64,000 nucleotides of DNA from Scandinavium goeteborgense (lineage in GTDB: Bacteria; Pseudomonadota; Gammaproteobacteria; Enterobacterales; Enterobacteriaceae). The notes beneath the pieces were generated by a model. The model made no database searches. It saw only the letters and a list, made by a program, of their open reading frames with translations, and had not been told where the DNA came from. Below are positions 25,967-33,960 of the stretch, in pieces. How positions within the stretch are numbered: the stretch's first letter is position 1; each line of letters opens with the position of its first letter. Position numbers and translations under genes: made by a program. The stretch lies in NCBI RefSeq assembly GCF_003935895.2, contig NZ_CP054058.1:2089177-2153176 (forward strand), read 5' to 3'.

Positions 25967-27094
25967 ATGATTGTTTTCACCAAAAAACTGACAGCCGCCA
26001 TGCTGCTATGTGCATCATTAAGTGGAGTCACAACGATGAGTCATGCTGATACAACGAATCCGAATGCACCCGTTTCGCTGATCGCAAAGTGGGATAAGAC
26101 CTTTGCCGAAAGTACGAAAGTGGAACACCGGAAAGTCACCTTTCAGAACCGCTACGGGATCACCTTAGTCGGGGATCTCTACATTCCGAAAGATCGCGCT
26201 GAACGCAAGCTGGCGGCCATTGCCGTCAGCGGGCCTTTCGGTGCGGTGAAAGAGCAGTCCAGCGGCCTGTATGCGCAGACACTGGCAGAGCAGGGGTTTG
26301 TTACCCTGGCGTTCGACCCTTCTTATACAGGCGAAAGCGGCGGTTACCCGCGTAATACCGCCTCTCCGGATATCAACACCGAGGATTTCAGCGCGGCGGT
26401 TGATTTCTTAGGACTGCAAAAAGAGGTCGATCGCGAGCGTATCGGGTTGCTGGGTATCTGCGGTTGGGGCGGGATGGCTTTAAACGATGCCGCGATGGAC
26501 ACGCGCGTCAAAGCGGTAGCGACCAGCGTGATGTATGACATGAGCCGCGCGATGGGTCATGGCGTGGGTGAGGGTAAAGACCGTTATACCCTCGCTGATC
26601 GTCGTGCCGTACTGCAATATCTGAACGCGCAGCGCTGGAAGGATGCGGAAAACGGGACTTTTGCACCTGGTGGGCATGACATTTATGTGGATGAGAGCGG
26701 CAACGTTACGGCTTCGGAGCGGATTCTGCCGGAAACGTTACCCGCCAATCCCAATCCGGTTCTGAAAGAGTTCTTCGATTATTATCGTATGCCGCGTGGT
26801 TTCCATGCGCGTTCGGTCAACTCAACCGGTGCCTGGAATGCAACCATGCCGCTGTCATTTATGAATATGCCGCTGCTGAGTTATGCCCATGAAGTCACTA
26901 TCCCTACGCTTATCGTGACCGGCGAAAAAGCCCATTCACGCTACTTTGCTGAAGATGCCTTTAAGGCGATCGGCAGCAAAGAGAAAGAGCTGGTGATTGT
27001 CCCGGGGGCAAACCATGTTGACCTGTACGACAACGTCGCGGGTAAGATCCCGTTTGCTAAATTTGAACAATTCTTCAAGACCAACTTAAGGTAA
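25967..27094 (+). CDS. Secreted alpha/beta hydrolase with a cysteine nucleophile (YcjY/dienelactone hydrolase-like)
   Basis: 375 residues. A signal peptide (KKLTAAMLLCASLSGVTTMSHA, cleavage near residue 28) precedes an alpha/beta hydrolase fold. The nucleophile elbow reads GICGWGG (about residues 165-171), so the nucleophile would be Cys, as in dienelactone hydrolases. Candidate acid and base are in LIVTGEKAHSR and the C-terminal PGANHVDLYD. AGGAG lies 7 bases before the ATG at 25967; a TTG at 25964 is less likely. A terminator follows. The divergent LysR gene may control it. Substrate unknown. Confidence 0.83.
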   Translation: MIVFTKKLTAAMLLCASLSGVTTMSHADTTNPNAPVSLIAKWDKTFAESTKVEHRKVTFQNRYGITLVGDLYIPKDRAERKLAAIAVSGPFGAVKEQSSGLYAQTLAEQGFVTLAFDPSYTGESGGYPRNTASPDINTEDFSAAVDFLGLQKEVDRERIGLLGICGWGGMALNDAAMDTRVKAVATSVMYDMSRAMGHGVGEGKDRYTLADRRAVLQYLNAQRWKDAENGTFAPGGHDIYVDESGNVTASERILPETLPANPNPVLKEFFDYYRMPRGFHARSVNSTGAWNATMPLSFMNMPLLSYAHEVTIPTLIVTGEKAHSRYFAEDAFKAIGSKEKELVIVPGANHVDLYDNVAGKIPFAKFEQFFKTNLR

Positions 27095-27111
27095 TCCGAA
27101 AGGTTTACCAG

Positions 27112-27140
27112 GCCACCTGTTATAAGCGGGTGGCTTTTAT
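27112..27140 (+). terminator. Rho-independent terminator after the hydrolase gene
   Basis: GCCACC / GGTGGC stem with an 11-base loop, followed by TTTTAT, 18 bases after the hydrolase stop. Confidence 0.75.
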
Positions 27141-27192
27141 CTGCCTGATGTGACGCTGAATCTGGCCGGTTCGATATAAAGAGATGCTGATA

Positions 27193-28377
27193 ATGTCCAC
27201 AGTAAGTCTAAAACCATCCTACGAAAAAACACATGCACATTGGGGGGGCGTATTTGCCATGACGCTTTGTGTGTTTGTGCTGATTGCTTCTGAGTTTATG
27301 CCGGTCAGTCTGCTTACGCTGATTGCCCGTGATTTACACGTTAGCGAAGGGATGGCAGGACAAGGCATTGCTATATCGGGTGCACTGGCGGTACTGACCA
27401 GCCTGACTATCTCCCCTATTGCCGGTGAACTGAATCGTAAATATCTTCTGCTGGGGCTCACCGTCTTAATGGCCCTATCGGGAATAGTTATCGCCACAGC
27501 GGCCAACTATCCGGTTTATATGGTGGGAAGGGCGCTGATTGGTGTTGTCATCGGTGGATTCTGGTCAATGTCGGCAGCAACCGCCATTCGGCTCGTGCCA
27601 CAGCACGAGGTTCCCCGCGCACTGGCGATTTTTAACGGCGGCAACGCGCTGGCTACCGTTGTGGCTGCGCCGCTGGGGAGCTATCTGGGAACGACCATCG
27701 GTTGGCGTGGGGCCTTTTTATGTATCGTTCCCCTCGCGATAGCCGCGTTCATCTGGCAATGCATCAGCCTGCCTTCGATGGAAAGCGATAAAAAACAAAA
27801 GCCACAGAGATCTGTACTTCGTCTGTTCAGGGTCGCCATCGTACCAACGGGACTGCTGGCCTGCGGACTCTTCTTTATGGGGCAGTTTGCCTTATTTACC
27901 TACGTGCGCCCCTTTCTGGAGACCGTCACCCGCGTGGGACCTTCTGGTCTTTCCCTGATTTTGCTCACAATAGGTGTAGCAGGTTTTGTCGGCACACTGA
28001 TCGTATCGACATTCCTGAACGCAAGGTTTTATCAGACCTTAATCATGATCCCTCTGCTTATGGCAGCGACGGCCGGTGCGTTACTGCTGGTCGGACACAG
28101 CATCTGGGCCGTTGCCGTTTTGCTGGGCCTGTGGGGGCTGCTTGCGACGGCTGCACCGACGGGATGGTGGACATGGATAGCTCGGGCGCTACCCGAAGAT
28201 GCAGAAGCGGGAGGGGGGCTCATGGTTGCTGTGATCCAGCTATCGATTGCACTGGGTTCCACGGCAGGAGGTCTGATATTCGACAGCCTGGGATGGCGAA
28301 GTGCTTTTGGCTTGAGTGGTGTGTTACTTCTGGGGGCGGTAGCGATGACATTTGTCACATCCCGTCAAAAACAGTAA
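27193..28377 (+). CDS. NepI-like MFS efflux transporter (DHA1)
   Basis: 394 residues, about 12 helices, resembling E. coli NepI (purine ribonucleoside exporter). Shared stretches include ASEFMPVSLLTLIARDL, IGGFWSMSAATAIRLVP and GQFALFTYVRPFLE. The motif LNRKYLLLGLTVLMALSG replaces the canonical loop 2-3 motif. An ATG at 27184 is equally in frame; AGAGA spacing favours 27193. It lies after the hydrolase terminator, so it probably has its own promoter. Substrate unknown; drug or nucleoside export is plausible. Confidence 0.83.
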   Translation: MSTVSLKPSYEKTHAHWGGVFAMTLCVFVLIASEFMPVSLLTLIARDLHVSEGMAGQGIAISGALAVLTSLTISPIAGELNRKYLLLGLTVLMALSGIVIATAANYPVYMVGRALIGVVIGGFWSMSAATAIRLVPQHEVPRALAIFNGGNALATVVAAPLGSYLGTTIGWRGAFLCIVPLAIAAFIWQCISLPSMESDKKQKPQRSVLRLFRVAIVPTGLLACGLFFMGQFALFTYVRPFLETVTRVGPSGLSLILLTIGVAGFVGTLIVSTFLNARFYQTLIMIPLLMAATAGALLLVGHSIWAVAVLLGLWGLLATAAPTGWWTWIARALPEDAEAGGGLMVAVIQLSIALGSTAGGLIFDSLGWRSAFGLSGVLLLGAVAMTFVTSRQKQ

Positions 28378-28432
28378 GGCGCACTTGCGTATGTTAATCT
28401 GAAGCCAATAAAACAACTGCTTCGGAGGGCAT

Positions 28433-29065
28433 ATGCAAGGTCCAGATCCACTGAACAAGCATCCAATGGAAGGGTTTCCTCAGGTTTGTTTCATCAAAAA
28501 TACGGTGACGAATCCAAACATTATCATTGGCGATTTCACCTATTACGATGACCCAGAAGACTCTGAGAATTTTGAGCGGAATGTTCTGTATCACTTCCCT
28601 TTCATCGGCGACCGACTGGTCATCGGTAAATTTTGCGCGATCGCAAAAGGTGTCCAGTTCATCATGAACGGTGCGAACCACAAATTATCGGGCTTCTCTA
28701 CGTTTCCATTTTATATTTTCGGGAATGGATGGGAAAAGGCGATGCCAAAGCCTGGAGATTTGCCGTACAAAGGCGATACGATAATCGGAAATGATGTCTG
28801 GATAGGTTACAAAGCGCTAATCATGCCTGGCGTGAAGATCGGCAACGGCGCGATTATTTCCTCCCAGGCTGTTGTCACTACCGATGTGCCCGCATATACC
28901 ATTGTCGGAGGGAATCCTGCAAAAGTAATTAAATCACGATTCTCAGATGAAATAGTTATCGAACTGGAAAAATTAGCGTGGTGGGATTGGTCTGTAGAAA
29001 AGATAACTCAACACCTCGCGGCAATAATGTCTAATGACATTAATATGCTTCGTACTATCGAGTAA
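28433..29065 (+). CDS. Vat-family (streptogramin A) O-acetyltransferase-like protein
   Basis: 210 residues of the xenobiotic acetyltransferase group with left-handed beta-helix hexapeptides. The Vat-type N-terminus is seen ([15 protein letters not shown]), then [20 protein letters not shown] with the catalytic-type His in GANH. The insert [15 protein letters not shown] and hexapeptides such as [19 protein letters not shown] and [16 protein letters not shown] follow. Vat enzymes inactivate group A streptogramins. A good GGAG site precedes the ATG. Chromosomal Vat(F)-like genes are known in Yersinia; whether this one acts on the drug cannot be told from sequence. Confidence 0.86.
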   Translation: MQGPDPLNKHPMEGFPQVCFIKNTVTNPNIIIGDFTYYDDPEDSENFERNVLYHFPFIGDRLVIGKFCAIAKGVQFIMNGANHKLSGFSTFPFYIFGNGWEKAMPKPGDLPYKGDTIIGNDVWIGYKALIMPGVKIGNGAIISSQAVVTTDVPAYTIVGGNPAKVIKSRFSDEIVIELEKLAWWDWSVEKITQHLAAIMSNDINMLRTIE

Positions 29066-29167
29066 TCTGAAATAAAGGAATTCATATGGATAAGTCGCTG
29101 AGTTGGCGATGACAGAATTGGAACAGTGAGTGGAATATCAACATAATTGATCGTGTGTGAGGTGAAT

Positions 29168-29329
29168 ATGGACGTTAGAAGATTTATGGATAGCGATGAA
29201 ATTGCCTTACTCCCAGTTTTTTTATCATCGGTACGTAATATCGCATCACGCGATTATACACCCGAACAAACAGCGCTCGTGCGGGCTTATCTGGATTTTT
29301 GCGCGGAGTGGGTGGGAAAGCTGAGGTAG
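29168..29329 (+). pseudogene. Truncated GNAT acetyltransferase remnant
   Basis: 53 codons with a good GAGGTGA ribosome site. The first ~35 residues (MDVRRFMDSDEIALLPVFLS, then SVRNIASRDYTPEQ) look like the N-terminus of YafP-type GNATs. After YTPEQ the reading continues for 18 unrelated residues to a stop, and no acetyl-CoA motif follows in any frame that I can find. Most likely the remains of a deleted acetyltransferase gene. Confidence 0.55.
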
Positions 29330-29554
29330 TACTGAAACCATTAGATCTGCCCCTCGCGCCTTACAGACTCTCAATCTGGTCAGTGCAAGAACAAGGCGAT
29401 GCTAAAAGCCTGTTTTAATCGCATGCTGATGAGCCAATGCGAGGGTTCTTCCCTCACAAATTGATTCAATTACTCACCGTTTTTTCATGTCATTCGCCGA
29501 CATCAACCCGTAATCTGATAAGAATCATAAGGCCAGATATTGAGAGGAAACACC

Positions 29555-29872
29555 ATGGCACTTCAGGATCAACCCGCTTACATCATCAAAATGCGTGCTA
29601 AGCCTGGTTTGGGCGACAAACTTTTTGAACTGGCGACCATCGGAATGACGAAATCCGGTGCATCTGATCGATTCATCATCGCTCGCGAAGATGATGACCC
29701 GGACACGCTGTGGAACTTTGAGGTCTTCAAATCCGATGCGGCGAAGGCGCAGTATGAGAACAGTCCGTTAGCTGACGAGCTTCGCGATGAGATAATCGAC
29801 CTCCTGGCTGAACCGCCTATGCGTATTGCCGTTCATCCCTATTCTGCTCTTCCTCTGAAAGAAGATGCATAA
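29555..29872 (+). CDS. Antibiotic biosynthesis monooxygenase (ABM)-domain protein
   Basis: 105 residues, a single dimeric ferredoxin-like ABM domain: YIIKMRAKPGLGDKLFELA at the N-terminus, then DTLWNFEVFKSDAAKAQYEN (the W-x-F-E-V-F and Y-x-x-S elements) and SPLADELRDEII. Related proteins are YgiN-type quinol monooxygenases. ATG at 29555 follows GAGAGGAA; a TTG at 29540 is rejected. It stands alone, with a weak hairpin terminator 9 bases after the stop. Substrate unknown. Confidence 0.82.
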   Translation: MALQDQPAYIIKMRAKPGLGDKLFELATIGMTKSGASDRFIIAREDDDPDTLWNFEVFKSDAAKAQYENSPLADELRDEIIDLLAEPPMRIAVHPYSALPLKEDA

Positions 29873-29880
29873 AAGAATAT

Positions 29881-29908
29881 AGCCTGCTTTTATATTGCAG
29901 GCTTATTA
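29881..29908 (+). terminator. Hairpin after the ABM gene
   Basis: AGCCTGC / GCAGGCT 7-bp stem with a 9-base loop, followed by TATTAT. Probable terminator with a weak T tract. Confidence 0.6.
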
Positions 29909-30023
29909 TCCACCCTGAATATTGCCTGCTCATTAATCATTTGTTACAATCTTGCCGCTAACGTCAAATACAGCAGTATCATGCGGACGTTATTTATACG
30001 GAAATTGAGATGATGGAGCAAAA

Positions 30024-30185
30024 ATGAAATATGTGATGGCACTTGTACTGAGCATGGGTTTATCCGGGTGTACCGCAAATGATTGGATAGATGCGGCAGG
30101 TGGAATAATGCAAGCGAAAGATCAGCAAGAAAAAGACGCGAGAAATAAGCGCATAAAAGCCGCTAACAAGGCTGCAGGTTACTAA
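30024..30185 (+). CDS. Small lipoprotein (53 residues)
   Basis: Begins MKYVMALVLSMGLSGCTAND: a short signal peptide with lipobox LSGC (Cys16), leaving a mature peptide of 38 residues rich in Lys, Gln and Ala (AKDQQEKDARNKRIKAANKA). GGAG lies 5-8 bases before the ATG. It is convergent with another lipoprotein gene, with an 11-bp hairpin between them. Family not recognised; probably an envelope-anchored small protein. Confidence 0.72.
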   Translation: MKYVMALVLSMGLSGCTANDWIDAAGGIMQAKDQQEKDARNKRIKAANKAAGY

Positions 30186-30204
30186 TATTTAAATCCTCTT
30201 TAAT

Positions 30205-30240
30205 ATTCCTCTTCTCGCGCAATACCGCCAGAAGAGGAAT
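30205..30240. terminator. Long hairpin between convergent lipoprotein genes
   Basis: ATTCCTCTTCT / AGAAGAGGAAT, 11-bp perfect stem with a 14-base loop. There is no clear T tract, but its position between two gene ends fits a terminator. Confidence 0.6.
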
Positions 30241-30256
30241 GATCTTGCCACTGAAT

Positions 30257-30571
30257 TTACTGACTAAATACTCCCTTCACTTTTGCTTGTTGGCAAGAGA
30301 TATAGCCGTAATGTTTTCGGTTGCCATTCTTATCGAACGCGGCATAAAAAGGCATTGTCTCGGCATCTTTTTTTAGCGTGTAGTTGAGGCAGGTGCCATT
30401 GATTTCGGGAATGCTCATCTCACTGTCTGGCTTTCCGCCCGCAGCAATAACCGAATTTTTTGTCGCATTCGTTGCGTACGTCGCCTGGACGAGTGGATCG
30501 TTATCAAACTTCATAAAGCTGAAGCTACAGGCACTCAATAAAGGCACAATAAATAGAGGGGAATAACGCAT
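30257..30571 (-). CDS. Lipoprotein of unknown function (104 residues)
   Basis: Signal peptide MRYSPLFIVPLLSAC with lipobox LSAC (Cys15). The mature part has a small SmpA/OsmE-like look (TKNSVIAAGGKPDSEM, then NGTCLNYTLKK and FYAAFDKNGNRKHYGYISC), with two further cysteines. A small outer-membrane lipoprotein of the BamE/OsmE fold is a reasonable guess, but the similarity is weak. It is convergent with the 53-residue lipoprotein gene. Confidence 0.72.
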   Translation of the reverse strand: MRYSPLFIVPLLSACSFSFMKFDNDPLVQATYATNATKNSVIAAGGKPDSEMSIPEINGTCLNYTLKKDAETMPFYAAFDKNGNRKHYGYISCQQAKVKGVFSQ

Positions 30572-30727
30572 AAAATATCCTTCCGTAGAATATAATCATC
30601 AACACAATTAAAATGATCGACCCATTATTTCTTGTCCATCACCTTCACTTTCTTATATATGTTAGGCAAATAAGGGGCCGAGTACAATTATCGGGCTAAT
30701 GGTCACTGTGTTTAACAAATTATTGGC

Positions 30728-31858
30728 TTACTCCCGCATCTGAAAAGCCGGTCTCAAACTGAAAAGAGCAAAACACAGGCACATTGCGGCGGTCAGCCAC
30801 GGCAGTCCGTGCAAGGAATATTCCATGGCGAACCCGCCCAAAAGTGGACCAGCCAGCGCACCTGCACCCCAGGCGACCGACATGGCGGAATAAATTCCGG
30901 CCAGCTGGCTGCCTTTGAAGCGTTCACCCACCCATGTGATGGCGACGGTGTAGATGCCAACAAAAATGCCGCCCCAGATAAATAACATGACGTACGAGAG
31001 AAAATGAAAGGCGAGAATATAGGGCCAGATAAAGGCCATCGCGGCGGCGATAAACGCCAGAGTCCGCATGAGCAAAAGCCGGTTGACCTTGTCCGCCAGC
31101 CAGCCAATGGGCAATTGCAGAACGATGGCCCCGAACATCAGAACCGAAATCAATAATGCGGACGCAGACTCGCTCCAGCCCAGTTTTATGGCGTAGATCG
31201 ACAGGAAGTTCATGCCCAGCATTTCGACTGCGGCGTTAAGTACCGTGGCCATTATCGGTAACGCGGCGAGTTTCAGGCTACGTAAAAAACCTTCCGCTGC
31301 GTCTTCGTCGTGCTCGACGCGCGGCATACCTGATAAGGCGATGAGCCCAATCGCAATGACGGTAATTATGGCGGAGATATAAAACGCCAGGTTGCCGTCG
31401 CTGCCGGTGTAGGCGAGTATCAACGGGCCCGCCGCGAACCCTAATGACATCCCCGCGGTATAGAGTGCCAGCACTTTGCCTCTGGCGCGTTCAACCGTGC
31501 TGCCATTCAGCCAGGTTTCAGTCTGAACCATGATGACTTCACTGAACATGCCGAGCCCCATCCTGAGCAAGAACCAGAACGGGAGTGTGACCACGCTGAA
31601 TAACAGGAAAATAATGGCGATGGCGCCGAGCGATATCAGCATCAGAATAGCAGGGCGAACTCGCCTGAATAAGGCAGGCAAAAACGGTGCGATGACAAAA
31701 ACGCCGACCGCATGCATGGCGGCGTTGATGCCAATCATGCTTTCCGTCATGCCTGCATGGATCAGTTTAAAGGACAATAATGGTGAGCTCAGACCGTACG
31801 TTAAGCTGAATACCGTCACCGAAAAAATAATGGCAAATAGCCGCTTATTTAATAACAT
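30728..31858 (-). CDS. MFS transporter (YcaD/YfkF-like) downstream of omptin
   Basis: 376 residues, 12 predicted helices, of the short MFS group like YcaD. Features: SLTYGLSSPLLSFKLIHAG at the N-terminus, VIMVQTETWLNGSTVERARGK with the characteristic E-x-W-L motif, then QLPIGWLADKVNR. It starts 17 bases after the omptin stop on the same strand, so the two are probably co-transcribed. The coupling of an outer-membrane protease with an inner-membrane carrier is unusual. Substrate unknown. Confidence 0.83.
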   Translation of the reverse strand: MLLNKRLFAIIFSVTVFSLTYGLSSPLLSFKLIHAGMTESMIGINAAMHAVGVFVIAPFLPALFRRVRPAILMLISLGAIAIIFLLFSVVTLPFWFLLRMGLGMFSEVIMVQTETWLNGSTVERARGKVLALYTAGMSLGFAAGPLILAYTGSDGNLAFYISAIITVIAIGLIALSGMPRVEHDEDAAEGFLRSLKLAALPIMATVLNAAVEMLGMNFLSIYAIKLGWSESASALLISVLMFGAIVLQLPIGWLADKVNRLLLMRTLAFIAAAMAFIWPYILAFHFLSYVMLFIWGGIFVGIYTVAITWVGERFKGSQLAGIYSAMSVAWGAGALAGPLLGGFAMEYSLHGLPWLTAAMCLCFALFSLRPAFQMRE

Positions 31859-31875
31859 ACGACCCCTTTATTGCG

Positions 31876-32835
31876 TCACCACAAATACTGTAAACCCGCC
31901 GTAATAGTCCAGTTTCTGTTTTGGATGCCACCCCCACTGGACGCGGACTGATAACCGTCATTATCCCATTGCTCAATCTTGCCTTTTTTATTCGGATAAT
32001 AGGTGTAGTCAGCTTCGGTGAAAACTTTTGCCTGAGGCGTCACCCAATATCCGGCATTGATCTGACCGGCCCACAGCTCTGCGCTGCTGGTGTTGATCGC
32101 ACTGGTCGCATTATTTAAATAATGGTTATCGTTATCTTTGCCATCGACCCAATGGCTGTATTTCATAAGCGCATTAAATTCAAAATCATTGATGGCGTAT
32201 TTTCCGATGAGGCCGAGATAGGGTGCGCGATAGGTTTGTTTATAACCAACAACGGATTGATTCGCGGGAAATGCGCCCTGTACTCGTGGAAGATTAGGGT
32301 CATAGGTATCGTTCGCATCCGTTCCCGCATAATCATAGGTGCCGCCTTTTGCCGTCATGCTAAAACGGCTTTCCTGATAACCGGCAATGATACCTGCCTT
32401 ATAGTTTTCGCTATTGAATATCCATCCGCGAAGACTCAGATCATATTCATTGGCTTCATTTAGCGTCGCCGATGAGAAGGAGGTGTCAGTGTTATTGGTA
32501 GAGTGAAGATCCTGCCAGTCGCGATCCCGTAAGCTACCGGAACCTGCGGCCAGTGATGTCCAACCCGCGGCATTGATGCTTAACCACGGGAGAAGGTCAT
32601 AATTCGCCTCCATTTTGAGGATGGCGGCGTTTTTCATTTTCCAGTCGAGTCGACTGAGTTGTCTGCCCTGATCGTAAATATATTCTCTCGATTCCCCGCC
32701 CATATAACCCAGCGACGTCGTTAACGATAAACCATCATAAATATACTGTTTTTCCTGGCCTGAAAGGTAATCAACTGCCCAGGCTGGAGTAGAACAGATG
32801 ACTGCTACGCCACATACCACTGCTTTTGTTTTCAT
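31876..32835 (-). CDS. Omptin-family outer membrane protease (OmpT/PgtE-like)
   Basis: 319 residues (E. coli OmpT 317). A signal peptide MKTKAVVCGVAVICSTPAWA is followed by a ten-strand barrel. Omptin landmarks are clear: TTSLGYMGGESREYIYD, LSRLDWKMKNAAILK, LPWLSINAAGWTSLA, and the C-terminal strand ending ITAGLQYLW with a terminal aromatic. Catalytic residues are conserved: the Asp-x-Asp pair in LRDRDWQD and the Asp-His pair in GKDNDNHY. It should cut at basic sites, possibly in antimicrobial peptides or plasminogen. The downstream MFS gene is 17 bases away. Confidence 0.9.
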   Translation of the reverse strand: MKTKAVVCGVAVICSTPAWAVDYLSGQEKQYIYDGLSLTTSLGYMGGESREYIYDQGRQLSRLDWKMKNAAILKMEANYDLLPWLSINAAGWTSLAAGSGSLRDRDWQDLHSTNNTDTSFSSATLNEANEYDLSLRGWIFNSENYKAGIIAGYQESRFSMTAKGGTYDYAGTDANDTYDPNLPRVQGAFPANQSVVGYKQTYRAPYLGLIGKYAINDFEFNALMKYSHWVDGKDNDNHYLNNATSAINTSSAELWAGQINAGYWVTPQAKVFTEADYTYYPNKKGKIEQWDNDGYQSASSGGGIQNRNWTITAGLQYLW

Positions 32836-33180
32836 CGCCGTGCGCCTTGTCTCATTAGAGAAGTTTTTGGAGTATAGAACTCAAATCTTAAATTGTGTAT
32901 ATACAGAAGCTTAAAAATTAAGAAACAGTGAGTTTGTAGATTGCCAGAAAGAATGTATGACGACGAGTTGACAATGAAAAAGCTTTTAACCAATATTAAA
33001 TCGCCTAACCTATGAATTGGTATGGTAACGTTTTGGCATGCCATACAAACGCATGAAGTTTACAGGGTTTTAAGTAAGCTTGCTTATGTTGCGGATTTGA
33101 ATGAATAATACTCTATGTCTAATAATTATCATGCTTATAATATATTTTTATTATGCCCCTTCACCTGTTAAGGACGAAAA
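32836..33180. other. AT-rich divergent promoter region
   Basis: About 345 bases between the omptin gene and the LprI-like gene, strongly AT-rich and with no supported gene. A loose direct repeat at 33057-33073 resembles a PhoP box (half-sites 5/6 and 4/6 matches) but is too weak to call. Confidence 0.45.
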
Positions 33181-33843
33181 ATGAATAATTGTCTTATTTT
33201 TAAGGGAGGGTTAGTCCTTCTTTCCATTTCATCATTCGCGTTTTCTCAAGAAAGCCCGAGCTTTGATTGTGCGTTGGCGAAAACACACGTCGAAAAGGTA
33301 TTGTGTTCAGGCGGTAACTCAGGGATGGGAGATCTTGACCAGACGATGCATGATCTTTACATGGCAGTACGTAAATCACCTGGTGCGGATATCAAAGCAC
33401 TCAATACGAGTCAGCATGAATGGCTTGAAAAGCGTAATCAGTGTAAAGGTACGGATGATGAAGTGATGAATTGCCTTTATGATAGCTATCGAGAAAGATA
33501 TAAAGAGCTTAGTAAGTCCTATGACAAGCAGCAGCTTACAGGGCTTTTTACCAACAAGTCAGGCATGATGGATAGCGTTTTATTCCCTAATGGCATGTTA
33601 TCGGTCAATATCAGCACTGATGCTGGCGCGCCTTCTTACGATTCTTGCCTAGTAAGTTTCAGAGCGCCTGTAGAGAAAGATACCCTAAAACACGTATTAA
33701 CGGCGGATGAAATAGCCGACGATTCGAAGTGTTCAGTAGAGATGAACGTCAGCGGAACACAAATGAAAATATCATCTAAAGAATGTCGCGCTTCATTATG
33801 CGGTAATTCTGCAAGTTTTGATGGCACCTATAAAAGGCAATGA
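33181..33843 (+). CDS. Secreted protein with an LprI-like N-terminal domain
   Basis: 220 residues. Signal peptide (MNNCLIFKGGLVLLSISSFA, cleavage near residue 23), then an LprI-type domain (PF07007 pattern: FDCALAKTHVEKVLCSGGN, GMGDLDQTMHDLYMAV, and W-LEKRNQC). Four cysteines are spaced as in that family. The C-terminal 100 residues are a small beta-rich domain with cysteines (DSCLVSF, SKCSVEM, SKECRASLCGN). LprI-like domains include lysozyme inhibitors; the role here is not known. AT-rich composition matches the following pot genes. Confidence 0.75.
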   Translation: MNNCLIFKGGLVLLSISSFAFSQESPSFDCALAKTHVEKVLCSGGNSGMGDLDQTMHDLYMAVRKSPGADIKALNTSQHEWLEKRNQCKGTDDEVMNCLYDSYRERYKELSKSYDKQQLTGLFTNKSGMMDSVLFPNGMLSVNISTDAGAPSYDSCLVSFRAPVEKDTLKHVLTADEIADDSKCSVEMNVSGTQMKISSKECRASLCGNSASFDGTYKRQ

Positions 33844-33960
33844 TAAATAACCCCTTGAAAAATGACCGAAGAGATAATGCAGGCGTATATATTAAAATGT
33901 CCGACGCTTGTGCAGCAAAAGATAATGCAATTTCGGTTACTACCTTAAAGGAGCATAATC

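Noticed and set aside
29086..29112. Eight-codon ORF MDKSLSWR with a good AAAGGA site after the Vat gene
   Set aside because: Too short and without recognisable role; possibly a gene stump, not reportable.
33057..33073. PhoP-box-like direct repeat before the LprI-like gene
   Set aside because: Half-sites match only 5/6 and 4/6; too weak in an AT-rich region.
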